Shown here: positions 34,673-43,401 of the stretch, one piece after another
Layout: the number at the start of each line of letters is the position of its first letter
Position numbering within the stretch: position 1 is the first letter of the stretch
NCBI GenBank assembly: GCA_040905025.1
Contig: JBBDSJ010000130.1
Span: forward strand, 1-64,000
Length of the DNA: 64,000 nucleotides
Direction: 5' to 3'
Source: JBBDSJ01 sp040905025
GTDB taxonomy: Bacteria; Pseudomonadota; Gammaproteobacteria; Methylohalomonadales; Methylohalomonadaceae
Notes under the pieces: generated by a model
Seen by the model: the letters and a program-made list of their open reading frames with translations, nothing else
What the model was told of the DNA's origin: nothing
The model's database searches: none
Program-made: the position numbers and the translations under genes

Positions 34673-37088
34673 GGTTATCTTCTCCTTGTTCAGCGGCGGA
34701 TGCACGCCAATCGGCCAGTCGCACCAGAGTTTCGAGCCAAGCAAGCTTGAAGGGGCCATGTTCGTCCAAAAGCCTCAGGCTGCGTTCGGTCCAGGATCGG
34801 CCTTGTTCGCCTTGACCCATCTCCATGAGGGCGAGTTTCAGTGTCGTCTCATTGCTGTGTTCACCATCAAAATCCAATGCGGGTAGTACTTCGCCTTCCC
34901 AGATGCCACGCGCGAAGCGTTTCACGCCTTTGTCAGCCTCTTCCGTCGGCATGGCGCGCAGGCTCATCCGCACCTTGCCGTGATGGGCAAGGATTAAATA
35001 GGCGATCAGATTGGTATCCGGCTCACCATCATGCTGATCCAGCCAGGCAAGCATTGAGGCCAGTTCATGGCGGAAGAACTTCCGGCTATGGCGTCCCTTA
35101 CAAGGAGACTTTGCAAGAAAGCCTTGTGGAGCACTCTCGCAGGAATGCATTGTTCGGTTGAAGACTTCATGTGCTTTGCCCAGATCATGCCAGCGGCCAG
35201 CGCGTACGATGCTGTCCTTGTGGTCTAATTCACCCACGTTGGTACATAGTGTTTCAGCATGTTTAGCGACATGGCCCAGATGATCGGCCAGGGCCACCGG
35301 CTTGTTCTGGCGTGAGCGCCAGTCTTCGGAATAGGCATCATTTTCCTGTTGATTGCCTGATGCAAGCGCTGGCACAGCGGATTTCTTGAGGCTGGCATCA
35401 AACCCGGTATTTTCGTCATAGCCCCCGGCCGCCGCACTTGCGAGCAATGTCATGCCGGGCCGTGGTTCACGTGTCAGTTTTGTCCATTGACGATCCAGCG
35501 TATCCCAATACCAGAGTGTCACGTCCTTGCGTTTGGAAAAATCCCGGGCTTGGCTAATAGATACGGGACAGAGTTCGTTACGTTCTGGTTTGCCCTGAAG
35601 TTCCGGTGAATTCGGATCATCCTTGAAGTCGCGCCAGAATATCTGCACGCCGGGGGTGCCGGTGTCACGGATATAGTCGGATATATCAACATCGAATCCG
35701 GATAAATCCGGATCGGTATTGAATAGGTCCAGCAGATCCTTGCGGCGTATTACAGCGCTGAGCGGTCGCGCCTCATCCGTAGCTGGCAAGTCATGAGCGT
35801 TGGCGCTGGCCAAAGATTCCAGTTTGTCGCGTGCCTGGCTGAGCGACTCGTTGGTGTAGGGCAGGGCATCGGCATCCTCTTCGATGTCTACCCAGTAAAT
35901 GCTGGCCCCATCTTTATTGTATTCGCCGTAACGATTGCAACGGCCAAAACGTTGTACCATGGAAGCCCACGGCGCGAGTTCGGTTATCAGAGTCTTGGAT
36001 GATATATCCACGCCGGCTTCGATAGCCTGCGTTGCTACGATAATACGATCCTCATCTGATTCTTTACGCAGGTGCTGTGTCTGTGCTGCGCGCTCCTTGG
36101 CGCGAAAACGGGAATGAATCAGCAGATCAGATTTATCTTCTCTTTGTTCGCGTAGCCGACGAAATAATTGTTGTGCTCGATCCACACGGTTGACAATAAT
36201 CAGTGTCTGCGTAGTTTCGTTATGGTGTTGTAGTACCAAGTTGACAAGATTATCAAGATAATCTGCCAGACCTTGTTTATTGCTTGTATCTTTGGTGATG
36301 GTGACATTTGCTTTATGCAGTGATTTCACGGCTGCGAGTCGTTCGCCAGCCTGCTTGCGATCTGTATCAGTAATGCCTCGTGATGCAAGCGAATCCAGAT
36401 GCGGCTTCATATCTACCGTGGCCAGCCAGTCCCGGTTCAAGGTGGCCGATACCCATAGTGTTCGGCTTTTCTTCGCGAGCGGGAAACCACGGCGAAAGGC
36501 ATCGAGTTGCGCTGATGTAGCAAGGCCCGCCCCCATTAACTGCACTTCGTCGTATACCCAAAGGCAATCATTGTGCAGCAATGAGAAATGAATTGGCCAC
36601 TGGTAGCGGCTCATGCCATAGCCGCGCATCAGTGCGCGTGACAGCAGCATGTCCTGGGTCCCGATCAGGATCATGTCTTCTTCAGGACGCTCGGCCCAAG
36701 GACGCTCGGCCCAGGATTTGAGATTGGATTCTCCACCCATCAATAAATGCACGGAGACCTTGTTTTCGCCGACTTTGCCAGATATACCAAGGTTTTCCAG
36801 CCATTGACGGATATTGCTCTCGGTTTGCTCAACCAGAACTCGCATAGGCAGGCACCAGACCAGCCGGCGCGGGGTATCGCTATCTGCATCCAGCGCACGT
36901 TCACCTTCACGCCAGCCGCGTTTCCAGAGCCAGGCGAGCGTGACGGCAGCGGTCTTTCCCAGTCCTGTAGGTATATCCAGTAGATCCGGCCAGTCTTGCT
37001 CAGCCAGTTTGCCCTGGTAGTCGTACGGCCCAAAATTATTATCTATTGTATTGCCGTAAGCGCGCCTGAAAAAATCCTCGAATTCCAT
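34665..37088 (-). CDS. cas3: Cas3 helicase-nuclease, type I-G (HD domain at the C-terminus)
   Basis: 807 residues. The helicase comes first: Walker A DIPTGLGKTAAV (about residue 40), Walker B VYDEVQ, motif III WVSATL, and motif VI VQRFGRCNR. The HD nuclease is at the C-terminus: LADHLGHVAKHAETL, GRWHDLGKAHEVF, RHELASMLAWL, YLILAHHGKVR. This helicase-then-HD order is the I-G arrangement, reversed from most Cas3. A five-residue direct repeat WAERPWAERP lies in the helicase. The gene starts 15 bp after the preceding small ORF and overlaps csx17. Confidence 0.95.
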   Translation of the reverse strand: MEFEDFFRRAYGNTIDNNFGPYDYQGKLAEQDWPDLLDIPTGLGKTAAVTLAWLWKRGWREGERALDADSDTPRRLVWCLPMRVLVEQTESNIRQWLENLGISGKVGENKVSVHLLMGGESNLKSWAERPWAERPEEDMILIGTQDMLLSRALMRGYGMSRYQWPIHFSLLHNDCLWVYDEVQLMGAGLATSAQLDAFRRGFPLAKKSRTLWVSATLNRDWLATVDMKPHLDSLASRGITDTDRKQAGERLAAVKSLHKANVTITKDTSNKQGLADYLDNLVNLVLQHHNETTQTLIIVNRVDRAQQLFRRLREQREDKSDLLIHSRFRAKERAAQTQHLRKESDEDRIIVATQAIEAGVDISSKTLITELAPWASMVQRFGRCNRYGEYNKDGASIYWVDIEEDADALPYTNESLSQARDKLESLASANAHDLPATDEARPLSAVIRRKDLLDLFNTDPDLSGFDVDISDYIRDTGTPGVQIFWRDFKDDPNSPELQGKPERNELCPVSISQARDFSKRKDVTLWYWDTLDRQWTKLTREPRPGMTLLASAAAGGYDENTGFDASLKKSAVPALASGNQQENDAYSEDWRSRQNKPVALADHLGHVAKHAETLCTNVGELDHKDSIVRAGRWHDLGKAHEVFNRTMHSCESAPQGFLAKSPCKGRHSRKFFRHELASMLAWLDQHDGEPDTNLIAYLILAHHGKVRMSLRAMPTEEADKGVKRFARGIWEGEVLPALDFDGEHSNETTLKLALMEMGQGEQGRSWTERSLRLLDEHGPFKLAWLETLVRLADWRASAAEQGEDNHE
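36684..36713. repeat. 15-bp exact tandem duplication inside cas3
   Basis: AGGACGCTCGGCCCA occurs twice in direct succession (36684-36698, 36699-36713), giving WAERP twice in the Cas3 helicase domain between Walker A and Walker B. It keeps the frame. Confidence 0.95.
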
Positions 37089-37103
37089 CTATAAATCCCT
37101 GAT

Positions 37104-37328
37104 TTATGCCTTAATTTTATTAAGCCCCAGTACTCTCGGGCTAAGATCAAGAGTATGTTGCTCATTGATTTCAGATTGGGTGCTGAAGGATCGGGAGTGA
37201 TCCGGTATCTCAATGCGCCGGGTTTGGCAGGAGTCGCTTAGGCGTGTGAAGCGGCTGCTGGTGTTTCCCTGCATGTCATGACTGCTGCCAACAGGGCAGG
37301 CCAGCGGTTGTCCGGGTGGCTGTGTCAT
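37104..37328 (-). CDS. Uncharacterised 74-residue protein directly upstream of cas3
   Basis: Starts at an ATG overlapping the stop of the 172-residue ORF (ATGA at 37325-37328) and ends 15 bp before cas3, same strand. The product starts MTQPPGQPLACPVGSSHDM and is polar, Ser/Thr/Arg-rich and likely disordered, with no domain I recognise. The four-base overlap and tight packing support translation. The composition leaves open that it is a chance reading frame. No function proposed. Confidence 0.5.
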   Translation of the reverse strand: MTQPPGQPLACPVGSSHDMQGNTSSRFTRLSDSCQTRRIEIPDHSRSFSTQSEINEQHTLDLSPRVLGLNKIKA

Positions 37329-37843
37329 TTTCCGTTATCCATATCGGTCACGTCCTCGTGATTGATTGTTTGTTCCGGTTGCAGCGGATGGCAACCGGTA
37401 TCCCACCACAGTGCCTGCAGTCGCGCCAGCCAGTGGCCATGCTGGCGAATACGGTCTTTTACTTTTTCTACCGCATTAAGCCAGTCTAGCAAATATTGCC
37501 GGGTGCGGAATTCGAGCAGGAAATCAAACAGTGCGTTTTGATCGGCGGCCGTCCAGTGTCTGATTTCCTGTTCTATCAGCGTGGCTAGAGTGTGCCCACT
37601 TGCGTAAGGTACTCGCTTTTCCGGTGGCGTATGGGCTTCATCAAAATACTGCGGGGGTATTTTGCGGGCAGTACCGCTGCGAAAATACAACACATCCAGG
37701 TAGGCGTAGAGCTGGGCGGTGTCGTTGATGACCATGAGTTCATGCGTGCGGATGCCGCGCGCGGCGTTCTCCAGCATGTCCGTCAGGGAGTCAGCTTGTA
37801 TTGCAAAATGGCGGCCACTGGGTAATTGCGGCATGGCGATCAT
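37325..37843 (-). CDS. Uncharacterised 172-residue protein upstream of cas3
   Basis: Starts MIAMPQLPSGRHFAIQADSL, with the central segments INDTAQLYAYLDVLYFRSG and YASGHTLATLIEQEIRHWTA, then a helical C-terminal half ending around LQALWWDTGCHPLQPEQ. No signal peptide or membrane segment is seen. I do not recognise a named family. It has the look of a compact soluble protein with good amino-acid composition, so it is a real gene. It overlaps neighbours on both sides by 4 bp (ATGA), so three ORFs are coupled and then cas3 follows. Confidence 0.75.
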   Translation of the reverse strand: MIAMPQLPSGRHFAIQADSLTDMLENAARGIRTHELMVINDTAQLYAYLDVLYFRSGTARKIPPQYFDEAHTPPEKRVPYASGHTLATLIEQEIRHWTAADQNALFDFLLEFRTRQYLLDWLNAVEKVKDRIRQHGHWLARLQALWWDTGCHPLQPEQTINHEDVTDMDNGK

Positions 37844-37962
37844 CCCAGTTCCACCACGAAGCGGATGCGTTGCCAGGGGTTTTTATCTTCCTGCAGCGCG
37901 GGCAGGCTGGAGCAGCCGACCACCGCGCCTGCCGGCAGCTGAAAGAGTCGTCTTCGGTTCAT
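37840..37962 (-). CDS. 40-residue peptide with a Tat-like N-terminus, first ORF of the cas3-proximal set
   Basis: Reads MNRRRLFQLPAGAVVGCSSL and ends in NPWQRIRFVVELG. The arginine run before a short Ala/Gly/Val stretch resembles a twin-arginine or lipoprotein signal (AVVGC), yet the frame stops after 40 residues. It could be a small exported peptide or the stump of a larger exported protein. Its TGA overlaps the ATG of the 172-residue ORF. Confidence 0.5.
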   Translation of the reverse strand: MNRRRLFQLPAGAVVGCSSLPALQEDKNPWQRIRFVVELG

Positions 37963-38078
37963 GGCATTGACTTACGAGTGTCCTCAACACCATTATTCAA
38001 TGCCTGCTGGCTCATTTGATGAGCCTTAGCCAGGATTTTTTTAGCCATTTCTCATCACAACAGACGCAATCATGCTTT

Positions 38079-40126
38079 ATGACAAAAAATAACTTTTCGG
38101 CAAATGACGACGGCGACAACGAACTCAATGTATTGTTTTCCGTTAGTGCCCGGATATTGCTGAAGTCAGATGATTTGCCGGCCTACCTTGACTGGATTGC
38201 CGAGTCAGGGCCGATGCTGGCACCCACGCTGGCCAAAAGCATCAACCCCGATACCGGGCCGGTGGGTAATGCGTTCCGCGCGCTGGGGATTTCGATCTAT
38301 GAAGCCATGCCATTGCCAGCCCATAATTACCGTGTGCGTGCGGTGCCGCGTCCTGGCCGCAATGCGCCGTGTTTATGCGGTTCCAGCCGCAAGTACAAGC
38401 ACTGTTGTCTCACGCTTGAAGGTGTGTTGTCTTTCCGGGAGTACAACATGCTGCGGCATGTCCTTGATTATCTGCCCAAGAAGGAATTTTCCAGCTTGCC
38501 GGACACGGCTGTTGCGCCAGTGGCGATCGCGGATACGGCGCACCAATGGCGTAATGAAAATGAACTGCTGCGCGCGGTGGCGTTGCTGGAGCCATGGTTT
38601 GCCGGCAGCGGGAAATTGAACGGCAAGCTGGCGCCGCTGTTTGATGAATTGATGGATTTGTATTACTTGCTCGGTAATACCCGTAAACGCAGCCGCTTGA
38701 CGGAAACGCTGAAGCAACGCGGGGATCGGGAATTGCGCGCAACCGCTTTACAACGGCAAGCCACCATATTGGCAGATCGTGGTCAGTTCGATGAGGCCTG
38801 GCAGGCCTTTACCGATGCCCAGCGTGAATATCCGGACGATCCGGCATTGTCTATGCTGGAAACGACCTTGTTGCTATCGCGTGGTGAATATGATCGGGCG
38901 CGTGAACGGGCACGCTTCTGGATAGCACGTATTGCGCGGCTCGGTGATCCGGATTTTGCTGAACTGTTGCGCGTTTTGCATGAAGTGGCGGCTGATCCAC
39001 AGCAGGCATTGGCGGATATCGGCCGCGAAATGCATCCCGGCCTGGATAGTCTGGCACGTCTGTTTGCCGCCGCACCGCCAGCGGCCGCGTGTTATCAAAT
39101 TGCACCGGCCGATATGGATGGCGTATTACTGCCTGACAAGACAATTGCCGGCATCGAAGCACGTTGGCGCGAGCTTTTTCCTCAGGTCAAGCCGATGTTG
39201 ACGATGACGCAACATGACGACACCCGTATGTGGGATCAACCCGAGGATTGGCTACGGTTGCTGGAAAAGTCGCCGCGTGCCTGGCAGAGCCTGGATATCA
39301 TTGATGATCTGGCGATGGCGGTGGATGCGCTGCAATTGATGGGCGTCGATACGACGTTGCTGGAGCCGTTGCTGGATCGTGGCACGGCATTACTGCAAGC
39401 CAATCTGGAAATGGCGGCAACTGTCACATTGCCCTGGGGTTTCATGGAAAACCGGCCGGCGTTACGCTTGCTGGCACACCGTCTGTTCCGTACCCTGCAT
39501 TATACTGACAGCAATTCAACATTATTATCGGACGTGGTAAAGCAAGCAGAAACACTGCTGACGCTGAATCCGAATGACAATCATGGTATTCGCGACTTGT
39601 TGATGCGCGGTTATCTGGAAGCCGATGAACTGGACAAGGCGCTGGCGTTGGCNNNNNNNNNNNNNNNNNNNNNNNNNNNNNNNNNNNNNNNNNNNNNNNN
39701 NNNNNNNNNNNNNNNNNNNNNNNNNNNNNNNNNNNNNNNNNNNNNNNNNNNNTGTTGATGCGCGGTTATCTGGAAGCCGATGAACTGGACAAGGCGCTGG
39801 CGTTGGCAGAGCGCTTTCCGGATGATCTTTGCGGCATCGAATTGGGTCGTATCCTGACGCTGTATCGTCTGGGCAGACTCGACGCCGCGCAGCAAGCACT
39901 CGAGACGACTGCAACGGATTTCAATCATGCAATCAAGATGTTGTTGGCCAAGAATCCGAAAGCACCACGTCAGTCTGGCTACGGTATCGCACGCGGCAGT
40001 GCCGAGGAAGCCTGGGAATACCGGTTGCAATATCTTGAGCAATGGCGGCAGGCTGGTGCATTGGACTGGTTGCGACAGGCTTGGCGCAGCATTGATAAAT
40101 CGGTGAAAGACCGTGGATCGAAATAG
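38079..40126 (+). CDS. SEC-C motif and TPR-like protein, interrupted by an assembly gap
   Basis: About 630 residues once the 100-N gap and one 55-bp flank copy are removed, which restores one frame (1574 + 319 bases). The SEC-C zinc motif is CLCGSSRKYKHCC in GRNAPCLCGSSRKYKHCC at about residues 90-105. It is followed by repeated helical pairs typical of TPR proteins (ALQRQATILADRGQFDEAWQ, LMRGYLEADELDKALALAER). SEC-C binds zinc and often mediates protein contacts, and the job of this protein is unknown. Start ATG 38079 is preferred over 38016 by composition, but neither has a clear RBS. It is divergent from the cas operon. Confidence 0.75.
39653..39752. other. Assembly gap (100 N) with 55-bp duplicated flanks
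   Basis: 39598-39652 is repeated at 39753-39807. Joining them restores the SEC-C gene frame. Confidence 0.96.
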
Positions 40127-40142
40127 AGCACGATGAAATCAT

Positions 40143-40170
40143 GGAAGCTCTGATTAATTCAGAGGTTCCT
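40143..40170. repeat. Repeat element reduced to its two ends
   Basis: GGAAGCTCTGATTAATTCAG followed by AGGTTCC: the left and right terminal repeats of the family at 53063-53222 joined directly with no interior, forming one palindrome. Confidence 0.65.
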
Positions 40171-40230
40171 TATTCTGTATAGCTTTAGTTTCCTGGTAAT
40201 GGCTTCTAAACTGGCAAGTTTGATCTGGAT

Positions 40231-41637
40231 TTATTCATTTTTATTATCATCGCCGGTAAACTCCGGTGCCTGCAAACTTCGTGCGGCATGGTCCAGCGGT
40301 TCAATGGTTTCGAGCTCGGTATCAGCCGGGCTGGATTCGAGTTCCTGAAAGCGCCGGGCAGTCACGAGCACGCGTGATTCGAGTGTGCCGGTAGCCTTGT
40401 TGTAGGCATCCATTGCGCTATCAAGACCTTTGCCAACCTTGCCCCAGTGACCGGCGAGTACCGACAAGCGGCTATACAATTCCTTGCCGAGTTGGCTGAT
40501 AATTTGTGCGTCCTTGGCCAGCGCTTCCTGGCGCCAGCCATAGGCGACTGCACGTAACAATGCAATCAATGTGGTGGGTGTCGCCGGGATAACTTTTTCC
40601 TTGACGCCGAATTCAATCAAACCCGGATCCTGTTGTAACGCGGCGCTGAAAAACATTTCGCCGGGCAGGAACAGCACCACGAATTCGGGCGCCTGTTCGA
40701 ACTGTTCCCAGTAACTTTTGCGGCCGAGATCGGTGATATGCTTACGCACCTGGCGGGCATGATCGGCGAGATGGGTATTGCGGCTGTTGTCATCAGCGGC
40801 TTCGGTGGCATCCAGATACGCCGAGACCGGTGCCTTGGCATCGACAACAATCTGTTTGCCACCGGGCAGGCGCACGATCATGTCCGGGCGCAGCCGGCCA
40901 TCTTCGGTGGTGCGGCTTTGCTGCTCCATGAAATCGCAATATTCAATCATGTCGGCCATTTCGACGACACGTTTGAGTTGAATTTCACCCCAGCGGCCCC
41001 GCACAGTCGGTTGCCTTAATGCCTTGACCAGATTGGCGGTTTCCTTGTGCAGATTGGGTATGTGGGTTTCGACCAGACCGCGTAACTGTTCATTCAACGC
41101 TGAATAAGACTCCAGCCGTTTGGCTTCTATATCACCGAGTTTGGTGTCGACCTTGGCCAGCGATTCCTTGATCGGTTTGACCAGATCATCAACAGCTTTC
41201 TGGCGTTTCTCCAGATCATTTTCGGCGCCTTGCTGGAATTTACCCAGCTCGCTTTTGGCCAGATGCAGAAAGCGTTGATTATTGGTTTCGAGCGCATCAG
41301 CAGACAGCGCCTTGAATGCATCGCCAAGTTTTTGCTGGGCTTCGTTCAGGAGTTTGAGTTTTTCTTCAGCCTGCTTGCGTTCGTTGGCAAGTTCGGTTTC
41401 GAGACGCGCCAGCCGGATTTCATAGTCGGTGGCCGCAGTACGGCTGGCCTGTAATTCCAGCTCCAGTTTTTCAACCTGTAGTCCCTTGTCCTGTAATTGA
41501 TGAACCAGTGCGTTGCGGCGCGGCAGCAAAACCAGCCAGATCAGCAATGCACCCAGTGCAAATGCAATGGCCAGTGCGATGAGCAGACTGGCCGGATCAG
41601 CAAGCCTGTCCGGCAGTTGAGTGAGTAGTTCATTCAT
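40231..41637 (-). CDS. rmuC: RmuC-family protein (DNA recombination, PD-(D/E)XK-like)
   Basis: 468 residues. One N-terminal membrane anchor (about 15-37), a coiled coil (about 45-190, for example QVEKLELELQASRTAATDYE), then the RmuC nuclease-like domain: QPTVRGRWGEIQLKRVVEMA, RPDMIVRLPGGKQIVVDAKA and LFLPGEMFFSAALQQ. The Asp-x-Lys in VDAKA fits the PD-(D/E)XK fold. RmuC limits recombination at short inverted repeats in E. coli. The C-terminus is acidic. Confidence 0.93.
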   Translation of the reverse strand: MNELLTQLPDRLADPASLLIALAIAFALGALLIWLVLLPRRNALVHQLQDKGLQVEKLELELQASRTAATDYEIRLARLETELANERKQAEEKLKLLNEAQQKLGDAFKALSADALETNNQRFLHLAKSELGKFQQGAENDLEKRQKAVDDLVKPIKESLAKVDTKLGDIEAKRLESYSALNEQLRGLVETHIPNLHKETANLVKALRQPTVRGRWGEIQLKRVVEMADMIEYCDFMEQQSRTTEDGRLRPDMIVRLPGGKQIVVDAKAPVSAYLDATEAADDNSRNTHLADHARQVRKHITDLGRKSYWEQFEQAPEFVVLFLPGEMFFSAALQQDPGLIEFGVKEKVIPATPTTLIALLRAVAYGWRQEALAKDAQIISQLGKELYSRLSVLAGHWGKVGKGLDSAMDAYNKATGTLESRVLVTARRFQELESSPADTELETIEPLDHAARSLQAPEFTGDDNKNE

Positions 41638-41689
41638 AAATATCTAGAGCGACGATAGTTCGGCTTGACTAGTTTGGCTTGCAATAGGC

Positions 41690-41878
41690 TCATTCAGTGA
41701 GCCTGGGATCAGGCGACTGAAGTTGTTCAGTCAGGGTTTGCATTTCCTCAAGCGCCAGTATGATTTCTTCAAGGGGTAAATCGGCCCATCGCCGTAGCTG
41801 TTCACGTCGGGCGCCTGTGAATGTGGTCAGTTGCCAGTCAAAATTTTCCAGTGACTGGGTGGGTTGATTATCAGACAT
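41690..41878 (-). CDS. 62-residue partner of the nucleotidyltransferase
   Basis: Starts MSDNQPTQSLENFDWQLTTF and continues TGARREQLRRWADLPLEEII, a small helical protein of the kind often found beside AbiEii/MNT-type nucleotidyltransferases. Its ATG (41876-41878) overlaps by 8 bp the stop that the nucleotidyltransferase would use if its A-run had one more base. As written the two frames are fused. It may be a toxin-antitoxin or defence partner, inferred from context only. Confidence 0.6.
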   Translation of the reverse strand: MSDNQPTQSLENFDWQLTTFTGARREQLRRWADLPLEEIILALEEMQTLTEQLQSPDPRLTE

Positions 41879-42373
41879 TGGGCTTTTTCCGCAAACGCAG
41901 ATTTTCGATATCGATTTGGTCTTGTGGCCGATTGGCAATTTTTTCATGGCAATCAACGTTTCGATTGTAACGAATCTTACGCTCAATTTGCCAAACAGGG
42001 GTTTGATAAGTGCGTTGTTATATTCATTTTCAAATACAAACGGTTCGTCAACAAATATATCTACAGGCGTTGCCTGGTGCTTATCACTCCAGAATTGTAA
42101 TACCTGCATATTTTTCTCTCTGATCCAGCTGTTTCTGAGGCTGGTGTCAGCAAATTGTTTGGCGGTGATCGGAAGCAGCGGTTTGTACTCCAGTGTCTTC
42201 AGTGCGGCGAATGTGCGCTGTATATTTTCAGGCACTAATTGAATTACGCAATCAACATCCTTTGTAAAACGGGAATAGCCATGCGCGTTAACCGCCAGAC
42301 CGCCGACAATAAGATAGCGCACTTCAGCATCTTCAAGCGCGGAAACCAGAGCGGTAAAACTATCAAGTTTCAT
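41871..42373 (-). pseudogene. Nucleotidyltransferase (MNT/AbiEii-like), frameshifted in an A6 run
   Basis: The first ~145 residues are a nucleotidyltransferase: VRYLIVGGLAVNAHGYSRFT has the GG, and KDVDCVIQL the catalytic Asp-x-Asp. At the A-run at 41939-41944 (T6 on the + strand) the frame shifts. One extra A would give KKIANRPQDQIDIENLRLRK and a stop at 41871-41873, the normal family ending. As written it continues as an unrelated tail and fuses to the next gene. The cause could be a sequencing error, real mutation or slippage. It overlaps the WYL gene by 4 bp. Confidence 0.75.
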
Positions 42374-43356
42374 GACGGTATATCCTGCTCCCGGTATATA
42401 CCCATGGTTTCCTGCAGTCGTTGGCGTATCAAGCTTCTCAGTTCAAGCGGCGCCAGTACTTCCACATCCGGGCCGTATTTCAGGATATCCATGATCAGTT
42501 CAGTCGGGTTGCCGTAGGGGATACGCAGTTCATAGCAGCCATCAGTCAGTATCTTGCCTTGCTGATCAGGATGCCACTGTTCATCGGCGACCCAGCGTGC
42601 GGCGTCCGCATTGAACCGCAGTACAGCGGTTTGATCGGCAGTACCTGAAAAAATACCGTAGGCAGCAGCATAGTAGTTATTCAATTCGGTTTCGCTGATT
42701 TCACGCGCCGGTTTGTCAAGTAAATCACGCGGACTCATGCGATCCAGCGAAAAGCTGCGCAAGTCCTTCCGTAAATGACACCAGCTGTCCAGATACCAGT
42801 TGTCACGATAATAAATCAGTCGTTGGGGTGATACGACGCGTTCGGTCAGTTCATCGCTGCCGCGGCTGCGGTATAGAATACGAATCCGGCGCCGGTCGAG
42901 CAGGGCGGTGGCGACTTTCCGGAAGGCTTCCAGATCGGTGCCGCGTGCGGCGTGTTGCAAAATACGCACGCGCTGATCAATTTGCGGATGACCGGCATGC
43001 TGATGATGCAGAATCGCGGTAATGCGGTCGCGCAGCGGTTTGAGATGTTCCTGCAACAGGCCGGGCTGCAGGTCGGTCAACAGTTTCTGGCTGACCATCA
43101 GTGCGAACAGTTCGCTGGTGTTCAGCCACAAACCGGGAAGTTCGAACAGCGGCTGTTGCTGCCGATCATAGTAGTAACCGTTGCGTTCGCGATCATACTC
43201 GACGGGTGCGCCCAACTGATCACGCAGGTTCCTGATGATCCGGTTGACAGTGGCACGCGAACATTCGAGCTTTACGCCAATATCCTGTAACGAAACCGGC
43301 GTTTTACGGCTGGATAGAATCTTATGCAGTGCAAAAATTCGATCAAATTTATCCAT
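42370..43356 (-). CDS. WYL-domain transcriptional regulator
   Basis: 328 residues: N-terminal winged helix (about 1-60; VSLQDIGVKLECSRATVNRI), WYL domain (about 140-210; RIRILYRSRGSDELTERVVS and YYRDNWYLDSWCHLRKDLRS) and a C-terminal extension (about 235-320). WYL regulators sense nucleotides or other ligands and often control defence or DNA-damage genes. Its last bases overlap the nucleotidyltransferase start (ATGA), so it heads that operon and probably controls it. Confidence 0.9.
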   Translation of the reverse strand: MDKFDRIFALHKILSSRKTPVSLQDIGVKLECSRATVNRIIRNLRDQLGAPVEYDRERNGYYYDRQQQPLFELPGLWLNTSELFALMVSQKLLTDLQPGLLQEHLKPLRDRITAILHHQHAGHPQIDQRVRILQHAARGTDLEAFRKVATALLDRRRIRILYRSRGSDELTERVVSPQRLIYYRDNWYLDSWCHLRKDLRSFSLDRMSPRDLLDKPAREISETELNNYYAAAYGIFSGTADQTAVLRFNADAARWVADEQWHPDQQGKILTDGCYELRIPYGNPTELIMDILKYGPDVEVLAPLELRSLIRQRLQETMGIYREQDIPS

Positions 43357-43401
43357 GTCGCAAAACCGGATAGCGGGGTCGGTGACGACCTGTATTATGC
43401 A

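Noticed and set aside
37000..38100. Treating the 40-aa ORF as a confirmed Tat substrate
   Set aside because: The signal-like start is suggestive only. A 40-residue product with no mature domain may be a gene stump, so it is listed with low confidence and no function.
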